Of a stretch of 64,000 nt of DNA, positions 34,434 to 45,800 are shown in pieces (the stretch's first letter is position 1; each line of letters opens with the position of its first letter). Location of the stretch: contig JALMQS010000225.1 in the NCBI GenBank assembly GCA_024734495.1, forward strand, positions 13,297,573 through 13,361,572, read 5' to 3'. Below the pieces are notes generated by a model. It was not told the DNA's origin, did no database searches, and saw only the letters and a program-made list of their open reading frames with translations. The DNA comes from Forficula auricularia (taxonomy: Eukaryota; Arthropoda; Insecta; Dermaptera; Forficulidae). Position numbers and translations under genes: made by a program.

Positions 34434-35116
34434 TGATCACTGAAGTTACTTATGATTAGAGAGCGCAAAAAAATCTCTCTTTTCCTGAAAAAATGACGCC
34501 AAAAAAATCTCGATTTTTTGCATAAATAGTATGAAAAAACTCAGTAAAAAGTTTGTAATTTAGATTAAATTTTGTTTTCTGGCAAATTCAATTTCTTAAA
34601 TTTTTGAATTATTATTTATTCATTTTACATTAATTTCAATAAAATTTTCCATTTCCTATTATTATTATTTATTTTTTTCTCTCAATTATATAAAGTATGG
34701 TAAATATGATACTTACCTACTCCTCCCTATTAGTTGACTTGTTTTTTTGATTGTTTTCCTTTCATCGGATGAATTATGATGTTGATTTAATTGAAGGCTT
34801 GTCAACAGACAATCAAGTACAATTTTCTGGTGATTACACATACACGTACGCAAATATACGAGGCCTTAATCAGCGCCGGTCTTATGTCCTTGGGCGAATT
34901 TCACGTGGCGCCCCTTATTAGGATTGAGTATTTCAATAAACTTCAGTTTGGTTCAAAAATTTAATTTTTTAAAATGACTTCGGCGTCTCTAGGAGGCACT
35001 CACTTGCGCCCCCAAAAATACAGGGACTTGCCCAGCTAGCACAAGAGATTTCCGGAAAAACCATTAAATTTATTATAAGTGTATACGTATATTGTATGAG
35101 TATGCTACCTTTATAT
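34434..35116. other. Intergenic stretch, nothing recognised
   Basis: A+T-rich. 34890-35040 has more G+C (TTGGGCGAATTTCACG...), resembling degenerate repeat ends. No gene. Confidence 0.35.
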
Positions 35117-36036
35117 ATATCGGGTGTTTTTTTAGAGAGTATAGAACTTCGAATTGAAATAAAACACAAGAAAATCGTTTTAATGTCCATCAATTTGGCT
35201 TTATTGGAAGGATAATTTTATGCCATTAATGTTTAAATATGATTTCGGGCATGTGGCACGCCGCGACTACAGCTCGAATAAATCAATTCTACAGGTCCAA
35301 TTTTCAACCACTTTTTCGAGCATATGGGGCCGTATGTTGGCAATAACGCCACGAATGTTGGCTTCAAGTCCCCTAACGTTTCTGGTTTGTTGGCGTAGAC
35401 GAGCAACTTCACATATCCCAAAGAAAATAATCCAATGGTGTCAAATCACACGATCTTGGTGGCCAATTGACAGGTCCATTCCGCGAAGTTATGCGCTCAT
35501 CGAATCGTGACGTGCGCTGTCGTGGCATGTAGCGCCGTCTTGTTGGAACCACAACTCATCCACATTCATGCCATCCAATTCGGGAACAAAATAGTCCGCT
35601 TATCAGCGGCTCTATACCGGTCTCCATTAACGGTAACTGACTCTCCGGCATTATTTCGGAAGAAGTATGGCCCAATGACTCCACCAGCCCATAGAGCACA
35701 CCAAACAGTCGGTTTTTGTGGATGTAATGGCGTCTCAAGGGGTCTCATGTGGATTCTCTTCACTCCAAATGCGGCAATTTTGCTTGTTGACGTAGCCAAC
35801 ATTCGTGGCGTTATTGCCAACATACGGCCCCATATGCTCGAAAAAGTGGTTGAAAATTGGACCTGCAGAATTGGATTTATTCAGAGCCAGCCGCGGCGGC
35901 CGCATGCCGAAATCATGTTTAAACATTAATGGCATAAAATTATCCTTCCAATAAAGCAAAATTGATGGACATTAAAACGATTTTCTTGTGTTTTATTTCA
36001 ATTCGAAGTTCTATACCTCTAAAAAAGCTTACCCTA
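35117..36036 (-). mobile_element. Rearranged mariner-like element with its 3' end duplicated in inverse
   Basis: The outer 220-240 bp are inverted copies of each other and both carry transposase C-terminal sequence (LPTYGPICSKKWLKIGPVE on one side). The middle keeps, on the minus strand, CRIWSEENPHET, TVWCALWAGGVIGPYFF and, after breaks, NWPPRSCDLTPLDYFLW, typical of an insect mariner/Tc1-superfamily transposase. The N-terminal half is absent. Ends read CGGGTG/TACCCT beside TA-rich sequence. Not functional. Confidence 0.75.
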
Positions 36037-36041
36037 TATAT

Positions 36042-36767
36042 CAGTGGTTTTCCCAGCCAGTAGTCCGTAAGAACTAAAATATGTTCCGCGAAAGATTTCA
36101 AGCTTTGAATGAAAAGTATGACACGTTTAAGGAAAGCATACAAGAAAACATCAAATGTCATCTGAAAATGTTGGCTGATGAATTTAATCGTTACTTCCCA
36201 GAATATACCAATACAAAAGCTGAAGTTCACCAAAAACTGATACGCAATCCTTTTGGTACTAATGTGGAAGAAGTTGCAGAAGAAATCCAAGAACAACTTA
36301 TTGAATTACAAAATGATAGAAACTGTAAGGACGCATTTGAATCTGATTCTTTGGAACAGTTTTGCTGTAAAAAAGCAATTTAATACACTAAAATTTGAGA
36401 AACTACTTTGCGTTATCTTATTTATTTATGCGAAAAAGGATTTTCTGCTTTACTAATAATTAAAAACAAGTCTAGGAATCGATTGAAATTAAGTGATGGG
36501 ATGCGTGTAGCTTTGAACAAAAATATACCACAAGAATACAGAAGATGCAGGCTCAAAAATCTTAATGAAACTGAATTATTTACTAAAAATTATATGTTTT
36601 CAATAACTATAAGATTGTTAATTAATGTTGCTTTTGAATTTTATTATTACTTATGTTAAACGTTTCGATTAAAGATTATTTTTAGATTGATACAGTTTAT
36701 TTTGTGGTCCCTTCTAATAATAACGAAGTCAAAGTGGTCCCTGGTCAAAAAAAGTTGGGAACCCCTG
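36042..36767 (+). mobile_element. Internally deleted hAT element
   Basis: Ends CAGTGGTTTTCCCA and TTGGGAACCCCTG are hAT-type, with A+T 8-bp flanks CTATATAT/ATATATAT. Starts within a few bases of the mariner-like element. It retains the transposase C-terminal half. Confidence 0.8.
36081..36556 (+). pseudogene. hAT transposase C-terminal remnant
   Basis: First part (36081-36383) reads FQALNEKYDTFKESI...NPFGTNVEEVAEEIQEQLIEL; a frameshift near 36370 leads into YLCEKGFSALLIIKNKSRNR. This order (NPF, EELIELQ, then CEKGFSAL...RNRL) is that of ZBED5/SCAND3-like hAT transposases and belongs to the hAT dimerisation domain. The BED finger and catalytic residues are missing, so it is dead. Confidence 0.75.
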
Positions 36768-36775
36768 ATATATAT

Positions 36776-37475
36776 GATGGTCTGACAACAAAATCCTGTT
36801 CATAAAAATAATCTCTGACCTGAAAGATTAAATATTAATTTAATTAAAAATTTGACTATCCTAATTTTTTATTATATTATATAGAAGAGGTTAAAGGGTG
36901 TGGTAAACATAGTGAAAATTTCAAAATTTACAAAATATTCTGTTAAAATTGTCAATTAGATATCAATTTCTACTGTATTTATAATTATTTATGAAATAAT
37001 ATCAACAACTTTTCAAAATTTAAATTTCGCAAATTTGTGGAATTAATTATTAAGTAATTTTGATAGTAGAGATGATAAAATTTCCATAATTCTATCTTAA
37101 AAGATCTTATCGAAATCGGTCTATTGGTTCTCGAGTAGTTTAATATAAATTAATTATTTAATTATTGAACATAATATAATAATATAAATAAATATTTGCT
37201 AATTAATAAAGAATAAATAAATAATATCAAATGATTATCGCAATTATTAGATTTCTTACGTAATAGTTAGGTATCTTGTATACCTATATAATATATATTT
37301 AAATTCCAATTATTACTAGATTTTTAGAATAATTACTATATATCGGAAGAATTTTAAAACGAATATTCCGGCATTTATCCTTGGGTGTATAATATAAGAA
37401 AGAAATTTTAAGGGGACATTGTATTATTCTAAGAAAGTCCTCAGAATATTGTGAGATCATTAATCATCATTATCC
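36776..37475. other. A+T-rich stretch with nothing recognised
   Basis: No gene or repeat ends seen. Confidence 0.4.
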
Positions 37476-37559
37476 TAAAATCACCCAAATCAAGAGAGAT
37501 CTACTTGAGAAAATGGATGCCAATTTCCGTGAATCGCTTCAAAAATCCGTAGAACTTAG

Positions 37560-37894
37560 AGGATTTGATTGAGGTTCATTAAAAGCTATATTGTTATAAA
37601 TGTAATTCTAGACGGCGACTAGGTGAGAGAATACGAGAACACGAACTATCTATCTCAAAAATAATTGGAAACAATACGGCCCTTGCAAATCATGCCCAAG
37701 ATAAAAAACACCAATTTAATTTTAACAATTTCAAAGTTCAATTTTATGAACGAAATTATTTTAAAAGAAGAATCTTGGAAATGATTTGCATAAAAAATCT
37801 CTCACATCGCGCCGTAAATGATAGATCGGACGTGTTGGATTTGAATATATGCTATGACGGAATTGTGAATGGATTGAAATTTATCAATGAATGA
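37560..37894 (+). pseudogene. Penelope-like element GIY-YIG C-terminus, second subfamily
   Basis: Frame from about 37592 reads RRRLGERIREHELSI...TALANHAQDKKHQF, then FKRRILEMICI and AVNDRSD. The R-x-x-x-R-x-x-E-H, NHA...H.F and R-x-x-x-E-x-x-x-I pattern is that of PLE endonuclease domains. The GIY-YIG start is broken and no reverse transcriptase remains. Diverged from the ORF at 51724. Confidence 0.65.
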
Positions 37895-38440
37895 ATGAGT
37901 TGTAAATAATAGAATTTCGCTATTCTGTGGATTTGTATATTGTATTGTATATGTTAAAAAAAAAATATTGTATATTTGTATAGATATGTAAGGATTGTGA
38001 TAAATGAATTGATCAATGAACGAATGAAGTATAGATGTAGATATGATATATATTTGTATGAATTGTGAATGTATGTTGTATATTTGTGTATATAAAAAAA
38101 AAATTTGAATAAGTGAATTGATCAATGAACGAATAAGGTGTGAATTGTGGAATTGTTGCTAATTGTACATTTTGTATGTTGTGAGATATGAACCAACCAT
38201 ATTATTTGAGAATATGTTAATAACTAATCCCAGTACGCACTCTTGAGCGCATCTGTCATGGGAGGGGTTTGGTCTATATATATTAGATTCAAAAGCCATT
38301 TAGCCATCTAATTAAGAAAAGAAGGAAAAAAAATTTTTTTGTCTTTCTATGCCTTTTGTTACAAATGAAGAAAGTTTTTGAACACTACTGTGGAGAAAAG
38401 AAGGAAACATTTTATTTGTTTCATTCATTGACCCTTTGAA

Positions 38441-38568
38441 GTGAGTAAATTTATATTTTTTCTATTGATAATATGGCTGTGTACATTGTATTTATAATTG
38501 TATTGTTTTATTGTTGAAATGTATGATGACCAACCCCATTTTTATAATTTTGTCATATTGGTTTATAG
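38441..38568 (+). other. Probable retained spliceosomal intron, 128 bp
   Basis: Begins GTGAGT and ends TTTATAG after a T-rich stretch. The flanks CCCTTTGAA and ACCCTGAAG join without gap in the copies at 59189-59209 and, slightly diverged, at 60853-60869 and in the inverted arm near 58950-58970. Confidence 0.7.
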
Positions 38569-38609
38569 ACCCTGAAGAAGGAGGGAAAAATCCTCCGAAA
38601 CGTCGGTTT
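38567..38609 (+). ncRNA. Hammerhead ribozyme motif, GGAGG stem II type
   Basis: CTGAAGA, stem II GGAGG/CCTCC, GAA, palindromic ACGT, then C. Stem I AGACC/GGTTT. Confidence 0.7.
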
Positions 38610-38904
38610 GAAAGGAAAGGAGGAAGGATTCCAATAAATTACACCTTATTTTATATGTGTTAATTTTTTCTTTCCTCACTACATCTGGGCTGCCTTCCAT
38701 TACATTAATTATTATTTTAATATATTATTTTTTAATATATTATTTAATAATATATTAAAAAATATATATATTTTATTATTAAAATTCATCACCATTCTCC
38801 TAAATTTGGAATAGAAAATAACGACTTTCAATTAAAATTTTTTCCAGTCCGTCTCTCTCCAGAGAAAATTTCGTTGCAAAAAATATATATATAGTATTCG
38901 CCCA

Positions 38905-39003
38905 CTGTATCCCCCCCCCCCCATCTCCACCCCGATCGACCTCACGCCCAAAACCTCGCCCTATCCCCGGATCCCCCACTACTGCACCCCACCTCCTGCA
39001 CCT
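38905..39003. repeat. C-rich tract
   Basis: C runs on the plus strand, similar in composition to the complement of the Helitron G-rich tract at 9018-9432. Confidence 0.7.
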
Positions 39004-39214
39004 GTTTTGATTAACCACATATTCATTTATTCATCCAATTGTTAATAAATAAAATCAAAATGTGTTATTTTTTCAGAAAATTGAGACCTGGTTATGCGAA
39101 ATATATTTTTAATATAAATTCTTGATTATTTTTTATTCTATTAAATAAATAAGGTTCTTTATAAAAACAATTATAAAACGTTTATTAATAATTCTAACGT
39201 TTAGGTAGAACAAA

Positions 39215-39425
39215 ATATTGAAGGAGACAATAAAAAGTGTGTCTTCTGCTGGAATTATAAATTTTATTTATTTATAACGAGACTATAGTTTCGAGGGCTT
39301 TGCCCTCTTCATCAGTCTATTACAATGTATTCACAGAAATTAATCCAGCAGAAGACACATCTCTTATTGTCTCCTATCAATATATAAAAATTCTGCTACT
39401 CTCGGCAAAAACTTTCAATTTAGAA
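39215..39425 (-). mobile_element. Hammerhead element, 'AGTAGCAGA' family (copy 2)
   Basis: Inverted arms GAAGGAGACAATAAAAAGTG and TCTTATTGTCTCCTATCAAT flank the ribozyme. Ends in TCTGCTACTCTCGGCAAAAA. Confidence 0.75.
39277..39322 (-). ncRNA. Hammerhead ribozyme motif, full core
   Basis: Same core and stems as 7591-7635: CTGATGA, GAGGGC/GCCCTC, GAA, AC-TATA-GT, C. Confidence 0.75.
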
Positions 39426-39858
39426 CAAAATATGTTAAAAACCACAATCACAATACTTCTTCAAGGCCTTTGAGAACAATGAATTAACCCAACCCATTGT
39501 ACTGTACTGGAGTTTACTAAAAGTAAAGAAACCTTTTTTAAAAGGCCAAGATTGCCATGTTTTCTACCTGAGAATAATTAATTTGATTATGAAAAAATCC
39601 ATCAAAACAATTTTGTCGAAGAACTAAGATACAAATAAATATACAAACAAATAAACAAACGTTTTTGCTCGTTTAATAAGGGTAGATAGATAGAAAAAAA
39701 AATTAATGAGAGAGATTTATTAAAAATTATACAAAATTATTCAATTTTAAATTTTCTCAGTCTATTTTTAAATTTTTCTTAACATAAAATATTATTTGTA
39801 AACACTCTAGAATAAACGTTTTTTTATTAAAAACCTGTTTAATTTCTTCTTTGTTCAA

Positions 39859-42800
39859 TCAGAATGGAGATCGAAATTGCATTCCTGCAACTGGTCCGCA
39901 CAATTTGCCAATATATTTCTGAAGATAATTGGAAAGAAGGAATTTCGGTCGCGTTGTAGGCACTTCATATGGGATCGATGGATTGATATCCTGGTAAACC
40001 AGGAAGATATATCGATGAGATCCGGAGAATTCAGGCGGAGCTGGTGCAAGGTAACCTGTATAAAAACAAACACATTTCATCTAAATCATTTTAATTATTT
40101 ATTTATATTCATAATCCTTCCTACATTAATTTTAATTGGTGGATTATTTCAACAAGATTTCACTTTTATTTGTGATGTTTCACTCATTATTAGGGTTCGG
40201 AACGATATGCACTAAAAATATACATTTTACAATTTTACAATATGCAAGAAATCATAAGTTGGTGGCATCTATTAAATTCGATGGAATTGGATATTTTTAA
40301 TTATATGTCAGAGGGGTTGGTTTTCACCCCTCGGGAATCGAACCCGAGTGCCAGTAACAACAATCCGGGCCATCTGGCTCACCTGCAGAATGCGAACGAA
40401 GGAAATATGCATAATATACCATAATATCTAGTGCTTGATAGCTTTAAACTGACTCAAGGAAAGGGCAAAAGAAAAAATAGTCAATAAATTTATTTTAAAA
40501 TTTATTACTCATCTGTATAATTTTTTTTTTTTTTTTGATACGGCCTCCACATCTCCCCTCATAGCCCTCCGATCCTCCCACTCAGGATCCGGTTGAGTGG
40601 CTCAGGGTGTGGCCACAGCAGAACGGTGTGAAACCTTAGTATGCTGTGACCAAGAATAAAATAATAATAATAACAAAAAATCCATCCAAATAATAAAAAT
40701 AAATACACTGGGAAGAATAAATAAATAAATAATCAAATAAATAAAACAAAAAATAAATAGAATATGTCGCTGGGTTTAAAGAAATTGTTGTTTAAAAATA
40801 AATAATTAAAAAAAAAACAGTTAAATAAATTGAAAAGTTTTTGTTTTGCCGAGAGTAGCAGAGTTGTTATATATATACAGATTTATCATCTCGATATATG
40901 TGTGTATGTTTATTTGCATCAAGCAGAGGACAACCTCTTTGTTTCTCTTTGTGAGTTAAATAAATAAGTAGACAGGAAGTTGCCGTAGTCAATGAATAAA
41001 AAATAAATAAATAAATAGGCAGGAAACCGCCATGGTCAAGAAAAATAAATAAATATTTGACTGGGAATATAGGCTACTGGATAAAATATTAAATAAATAG
41101 ATCAACGCTGAAAAAAGGGTTGGGCTGGGCCATCTCTCCAGAAGAAATCAATAAGGTAGTCATTATTATTAGACGTCACGAGACATCTTGCAATCGGCGA
41201 TAGCACTCGGGTCGCTCCGAATAAAAACTCTCGAACCGTCATGTAATCAAACACATTTCTAAGTTGCTTAGATTAAATCTACAACTATTGTCTGTTAAAT
41301 GACCTTTCCACATCACAAGACACCGTGGGAAGGTATTTAAGGCCAGCAACTTCAGAAGGGGGCACAAAATAAACTCAGGAAAAGTAAAAAAAATTAACTA
41401 CACTATTTATGGGTTAAGATCACATAGAAATATTTGATAAAGACCTACTTCTTTTTCGCATATTTGGCAAAATATTATTTTACCATCAGTCGTGAATGAT
41501 GCATCGTCCATAATCCACTTACGAAACTTTTAGAGTAATTATTTTTTTGGGATTTTCAGTTGCAAGAAAAACATTTTATAATTAATATTAACGAAAAAAA
41601 AATTTAAAGAAAATCGAGATTTTTATATTTTTTAGCGTAATAGAACTGTGTGATTTATTTCTCTTTAAAAATTCAAGAAAATTTTAAGAAACAACTGCAA
41701 ATTATTTAATATAAAGTTAATGTTTTCAAAGTTTATTGTTAAAAGATATTTAATTTTTATTTATTAATTTATTTTATTTTTTTATAATAATTTTCATAAA
41801 AATTATATTTTAATTTAAATATATTTCAATTATTTTCTTAAATTTTCTTGAATTGTTTGACAGTCAAGGGGTGGGGGTGGGGTCAAAAAAGGTTTGAAAC
41901 CTATGGCCTCCCTGTCTCAAATTTTCTTCAATTATTTTTCTGATTTGCCAACAAATGAGAGACAAAAATCACACAAATATGCAAAATATAGCTTAAATCG
42001 CTAAATATGCAAAATATGCACTTAAACTCCAAAATATGTATTTATATGCAAAATAAGATTTCCCTGGGTGGGTCCTGATACCCTAAAACGCCCGGATACA
42101 AAAGATTAGAAGAATAGCAATCAAGGAAAAAAACATGCATTATATACAAAATCCGAACCCTACTTATTATCAATCAGTACCTGGAGGATCGAGCGTTTTT
42201 CGGTAACTTGTCGCTTTAGTTACAAGCAATATATTAATATTATTTCAGTTAATAGGTCGATTTTTATTTGCAGCCAGAATTAAATAATTTTTTGGCAACG
42301 ATTTGACCCGCTTAGGCCATCATCAAGGCACAAAATTTGAACATAATTGCTATTAAAGATAATATTAATATAGGCGGAGGTTATATCGTTGGTCCTATCT
42401 ACGCTTGAAGAAAGAGAGACGATCCTCAGAATCGTCAGGTCTTTTAAGAGAATGAAAATCACGTTTTAATCAATTATTTTATTCATAATTTGTGGTTTTC
42501 AATATCTTTGGCCTAGCTATGCATTGAGTTCTACCATTGGGTCTTCAATAGAAAATATATCAATTTTTTAAATTTCCTAATCTATATCTATATAAGCTAT
42601 ATATCACTCACTGACTCAACCGATATCTCCAAAACGATTAGACCTACGGCCTTGAAATTTGGAATAGAGGTTCTTTATAGGGCGTAGATGTCAGCTAAGT
42701 GATTTTACGAAAATACACCTAATAATATATAAGGGGGTAAAATAGGGGATAAATTAAATAGAGATCTCTGATTGGCTGATTCTGTTGCCATGTTTTTGTT

Positions 42801-45800
42801 TACTCAAATTCTTTTTTTTTTTTTTAATGATGAAATTATATAAAATTTAAAAACATTTATGAGGAATAACAATTCTACATTGGATTGTTGACCTTTCGAT
42901 TATTATTGGTAACCATTGCTGAAGACATGGAAGAATTGACTTAAAATCAAAAAGACTAAATTCCCTTTTGGTAAACTAAACCAAGTTTTGTACTTATATG
43001 TTGTAGTAAAAACCAGTTTTTTTAGTAAGAACGGGTTCTTGGTTCAAAGGTCTAGAATATATATATATAACATATTTTGAGCTTCCGCCTCATTTTTGGG
43101 TGTTTGTTTTCAAAATTATTTAAATGAAAATGTCAAAAATTACATTCTCTACAACTTTCATTCTAATTTTTGACATTTTCGTTTAAAATTTTTTGAAAAT
43201 ATACACCCAAAATGAGGCGGAAGCTCAAAAATGAGGATTATAGACTTTGAACCAAACTCAACCAACATCAGTAAACTCTAGTTGCCACAAAGGTATTCAG
43301 TGAAACTCGTTTTAACTACTAAGAACCCGTTTTTACTAATATATATAATAATATTTTTAATGAACTATTTGTGAGTTTTAAATTTAAAAAAACAATTAAA
43401 TAATAAAGGAGATTGAATTATAAATTTTTATTGACACACACGCACGTGAATATTTAGTTTAATTAAGAAACAAAGACACCTATCAATTTAAAGTTACCCG
43501 AAGATAAGATCCTGTCAGATTGAAATATCGACGCGAAACCCCCTAATCTGACATATTCTGTGAAAAAATTATTTTACCTACATATATACAAAAATTCCTT
43601 ATTTAATAGTATAAGATAAGATAATTCACCAATTAATAAAGTACTTTAACTTACTAATAATTTCATTTCCAGATGAAATATCTCCTTGTGCAAACTCGCT
43701 ACCCTAAAAGAAAAATTACAAGAATTATTATTAGTATTAATTGAAATATTATAGTTTAAAAGTTGATTGAATAAGAAAGAACAATCCTTACTTTGATTCC
43801 AGTTACAATCCAGTGAAGATAATACTCGCCGAAAGAATAATTCGGTGCATCAGGGTCTACCGAAATCAGAGTATAAAGGGCATTCTAAAAAAAAAAAAAA
43901 TACTAAATAATTAATTAGTTAAACACCATGAAATAATAATATTTTTACTTTCATTAAAATATCAGTAAAGGCGACGCCCGCCTTCGGCGCTTTCATCGAA
44001 ATCGATTGAGCCGTTTTCGAGAAACCGAGTCTAAACATATAGTACCTACATAGTATACCTAATTATCTAAATACAAGAATTGCTCATTTAATGATATAAA
44101 GAGGCATTTCACGCCAAATCGGACGGTTTGAAAAATGTAAATTTTTTGACATTTTTTAGTAACCATCAAAAATTTCTTCTTCCTGGTAAATTTTGAAATT
44201 TTTTTCTTCACTGGTTTAAAAGATATCGAATTTCGGTTTTTCGCTCATAACTTCTTCAAAAATGGTCCAAATTCAAACATTTCTTTTTTGAAATTGTTGA
44301 TTTTTTTACCTACTTTTTAGAAAAAAATACAAAAAAATTATTTAAAGTCTTTTTATATGCGATTTTTGAGTTTGAAAATTTTAATCTTGTTTTTGAAACT
44401 GTATGTACCGTACTGCTCTTCGATTTTTTTGATAATTTTTTATTTTAAACTTCTATTCATTCTACAAATTTTAAGACTGGGTTGATAGTGGTCCTATGAT
44501 AATTACTATTTTTTTTCGATTTTTGAAAATGTCGAAAAAATTTTATTCGCCATTAACCATTATTAAAACCACTTTTTGGTATTGATTTTTCTTTTTTTAG
44601 TTATTTTGAATTGATTTTAATCGTTAACAGGTGTTTAAAATAAATAATTAGTATTTTAGTTTGTTGAAAGAAAATCAAAAATCGAAAATAATAGTAATTA
44701 TCATTGGCCCACTATTAACCAGGCCTTAAAATTTGTAGAATGAATAGAAGTTTAAAATAAAAAATTATCAAAAAAATTGAAGAGTACATACAGTTTCAAA
44801 AACAAGATTAAAATTTTCAAACTCAAAAATCGCATATAAAAACACTTTAAATAATTTTTTTGTATTTTTTTCAAAAAAGTATGTAAAAAAAACAAAAAAT
44901 TTCAAAATTTTGGACCATTTTTGAAGAAGTTATGAGCGAAATATTTATTGATAAGGCGAGGAAAGAGGGCACAAGAAAAATAGGACTTGAGGAATTTAAT
45001 TCTTTACCAGCTGAAGTGAGAAATGCATCAAGTCTGATTCAATTTAAGAACGAAGTGAGGATATATTTTAAGAGGGACAGTTGAACAAGTTTTTTTTATA
45101 TAGGGCCTCCACATCTCCCCTTATAGCCCTTCGATCCTCCCACTCAGGATCCGGTTGAGTGGCTCAGGGTGTGGCTACAGCAGAACGGTGTGAAACCTTA
45201 GTATGCTGCGACCAAGAATAAAATAATAATAATAACAATAAAAAAGGGAATACCGCATGTCGTCCAAATAATAAAAATAAATAAATAAATACACCGGGAA
45301 GATTAAATAAATAAATAATCAAATAAATAAAACAAAAAATAAATAGAATATGTCACTGGGTTTAAAGAAATGGTTGTTTAAAAATAAATAATTTAAAAAA
45401 AAACAGTTAAATAAATAAATAAGTAGACAGGAAGTTGCCGTAGTCAATGAATAAAAAAATAAATAAATAAATAGGCAGGAAACCGCCATGGTCAAGAAAA
45501 ATAAATAAATATTTGACTAGGAATATAGGCTACTGGGTAAAATATTAAATAAATAGATCAAAGCTGAAAAAAGGGTTGGGCTGGGCCATCTCCCCAGAAG
45601 AAATCAATAAGGTGGTCATTATTATTAGCCCTCACGATACATCTGGTAATCGGCGATAGCACTCCGGATCACTCCGAATAAAAAAAATTGTAAATATTGT
45701 AATATATTATATGTGTGAAAAATACATTTAAATATAAATAAATAAATATATAAAACCTGAGATTCGATATCTTTTAAGCCGGTGTTCAAAAAAATGAAAG

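Larger units (their letters stand above)
38325..38870 (+). mobile_element. Hammerhead element with retained intron, 'CCTGAAGAAGGAGG' family
   Basis: Matches 59090-59400 from GAAGAAAGTTTTTGAACACT through the hammerhead to GAGAAAATTTCGTTGCAAAA. Interrupted at 38441-38568 by a sequence missing from the other copies. Includes an A+T palindrome at 38705-38785. No ORF. Confidence 0.75.

Noticed and set aside
35220..35929. Two plus-strand frames of 96 and 140 codons
   Set aside because: They are the antisense of a mariner-like transposase remnant, which reads with known motifs on the minus strand.
37802..38125. 107-codon minus-strand frame rich in Ile/Tyr/Ser
   Set aside because: Low-complexity A+T repeat overlapping a PLE relic on the other strand.
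40310..40400. Functional tRNA gene
   Set aside because: The T arm and promoter boxes are good, but there is no acceptor stem; kept only as SINE or relic.
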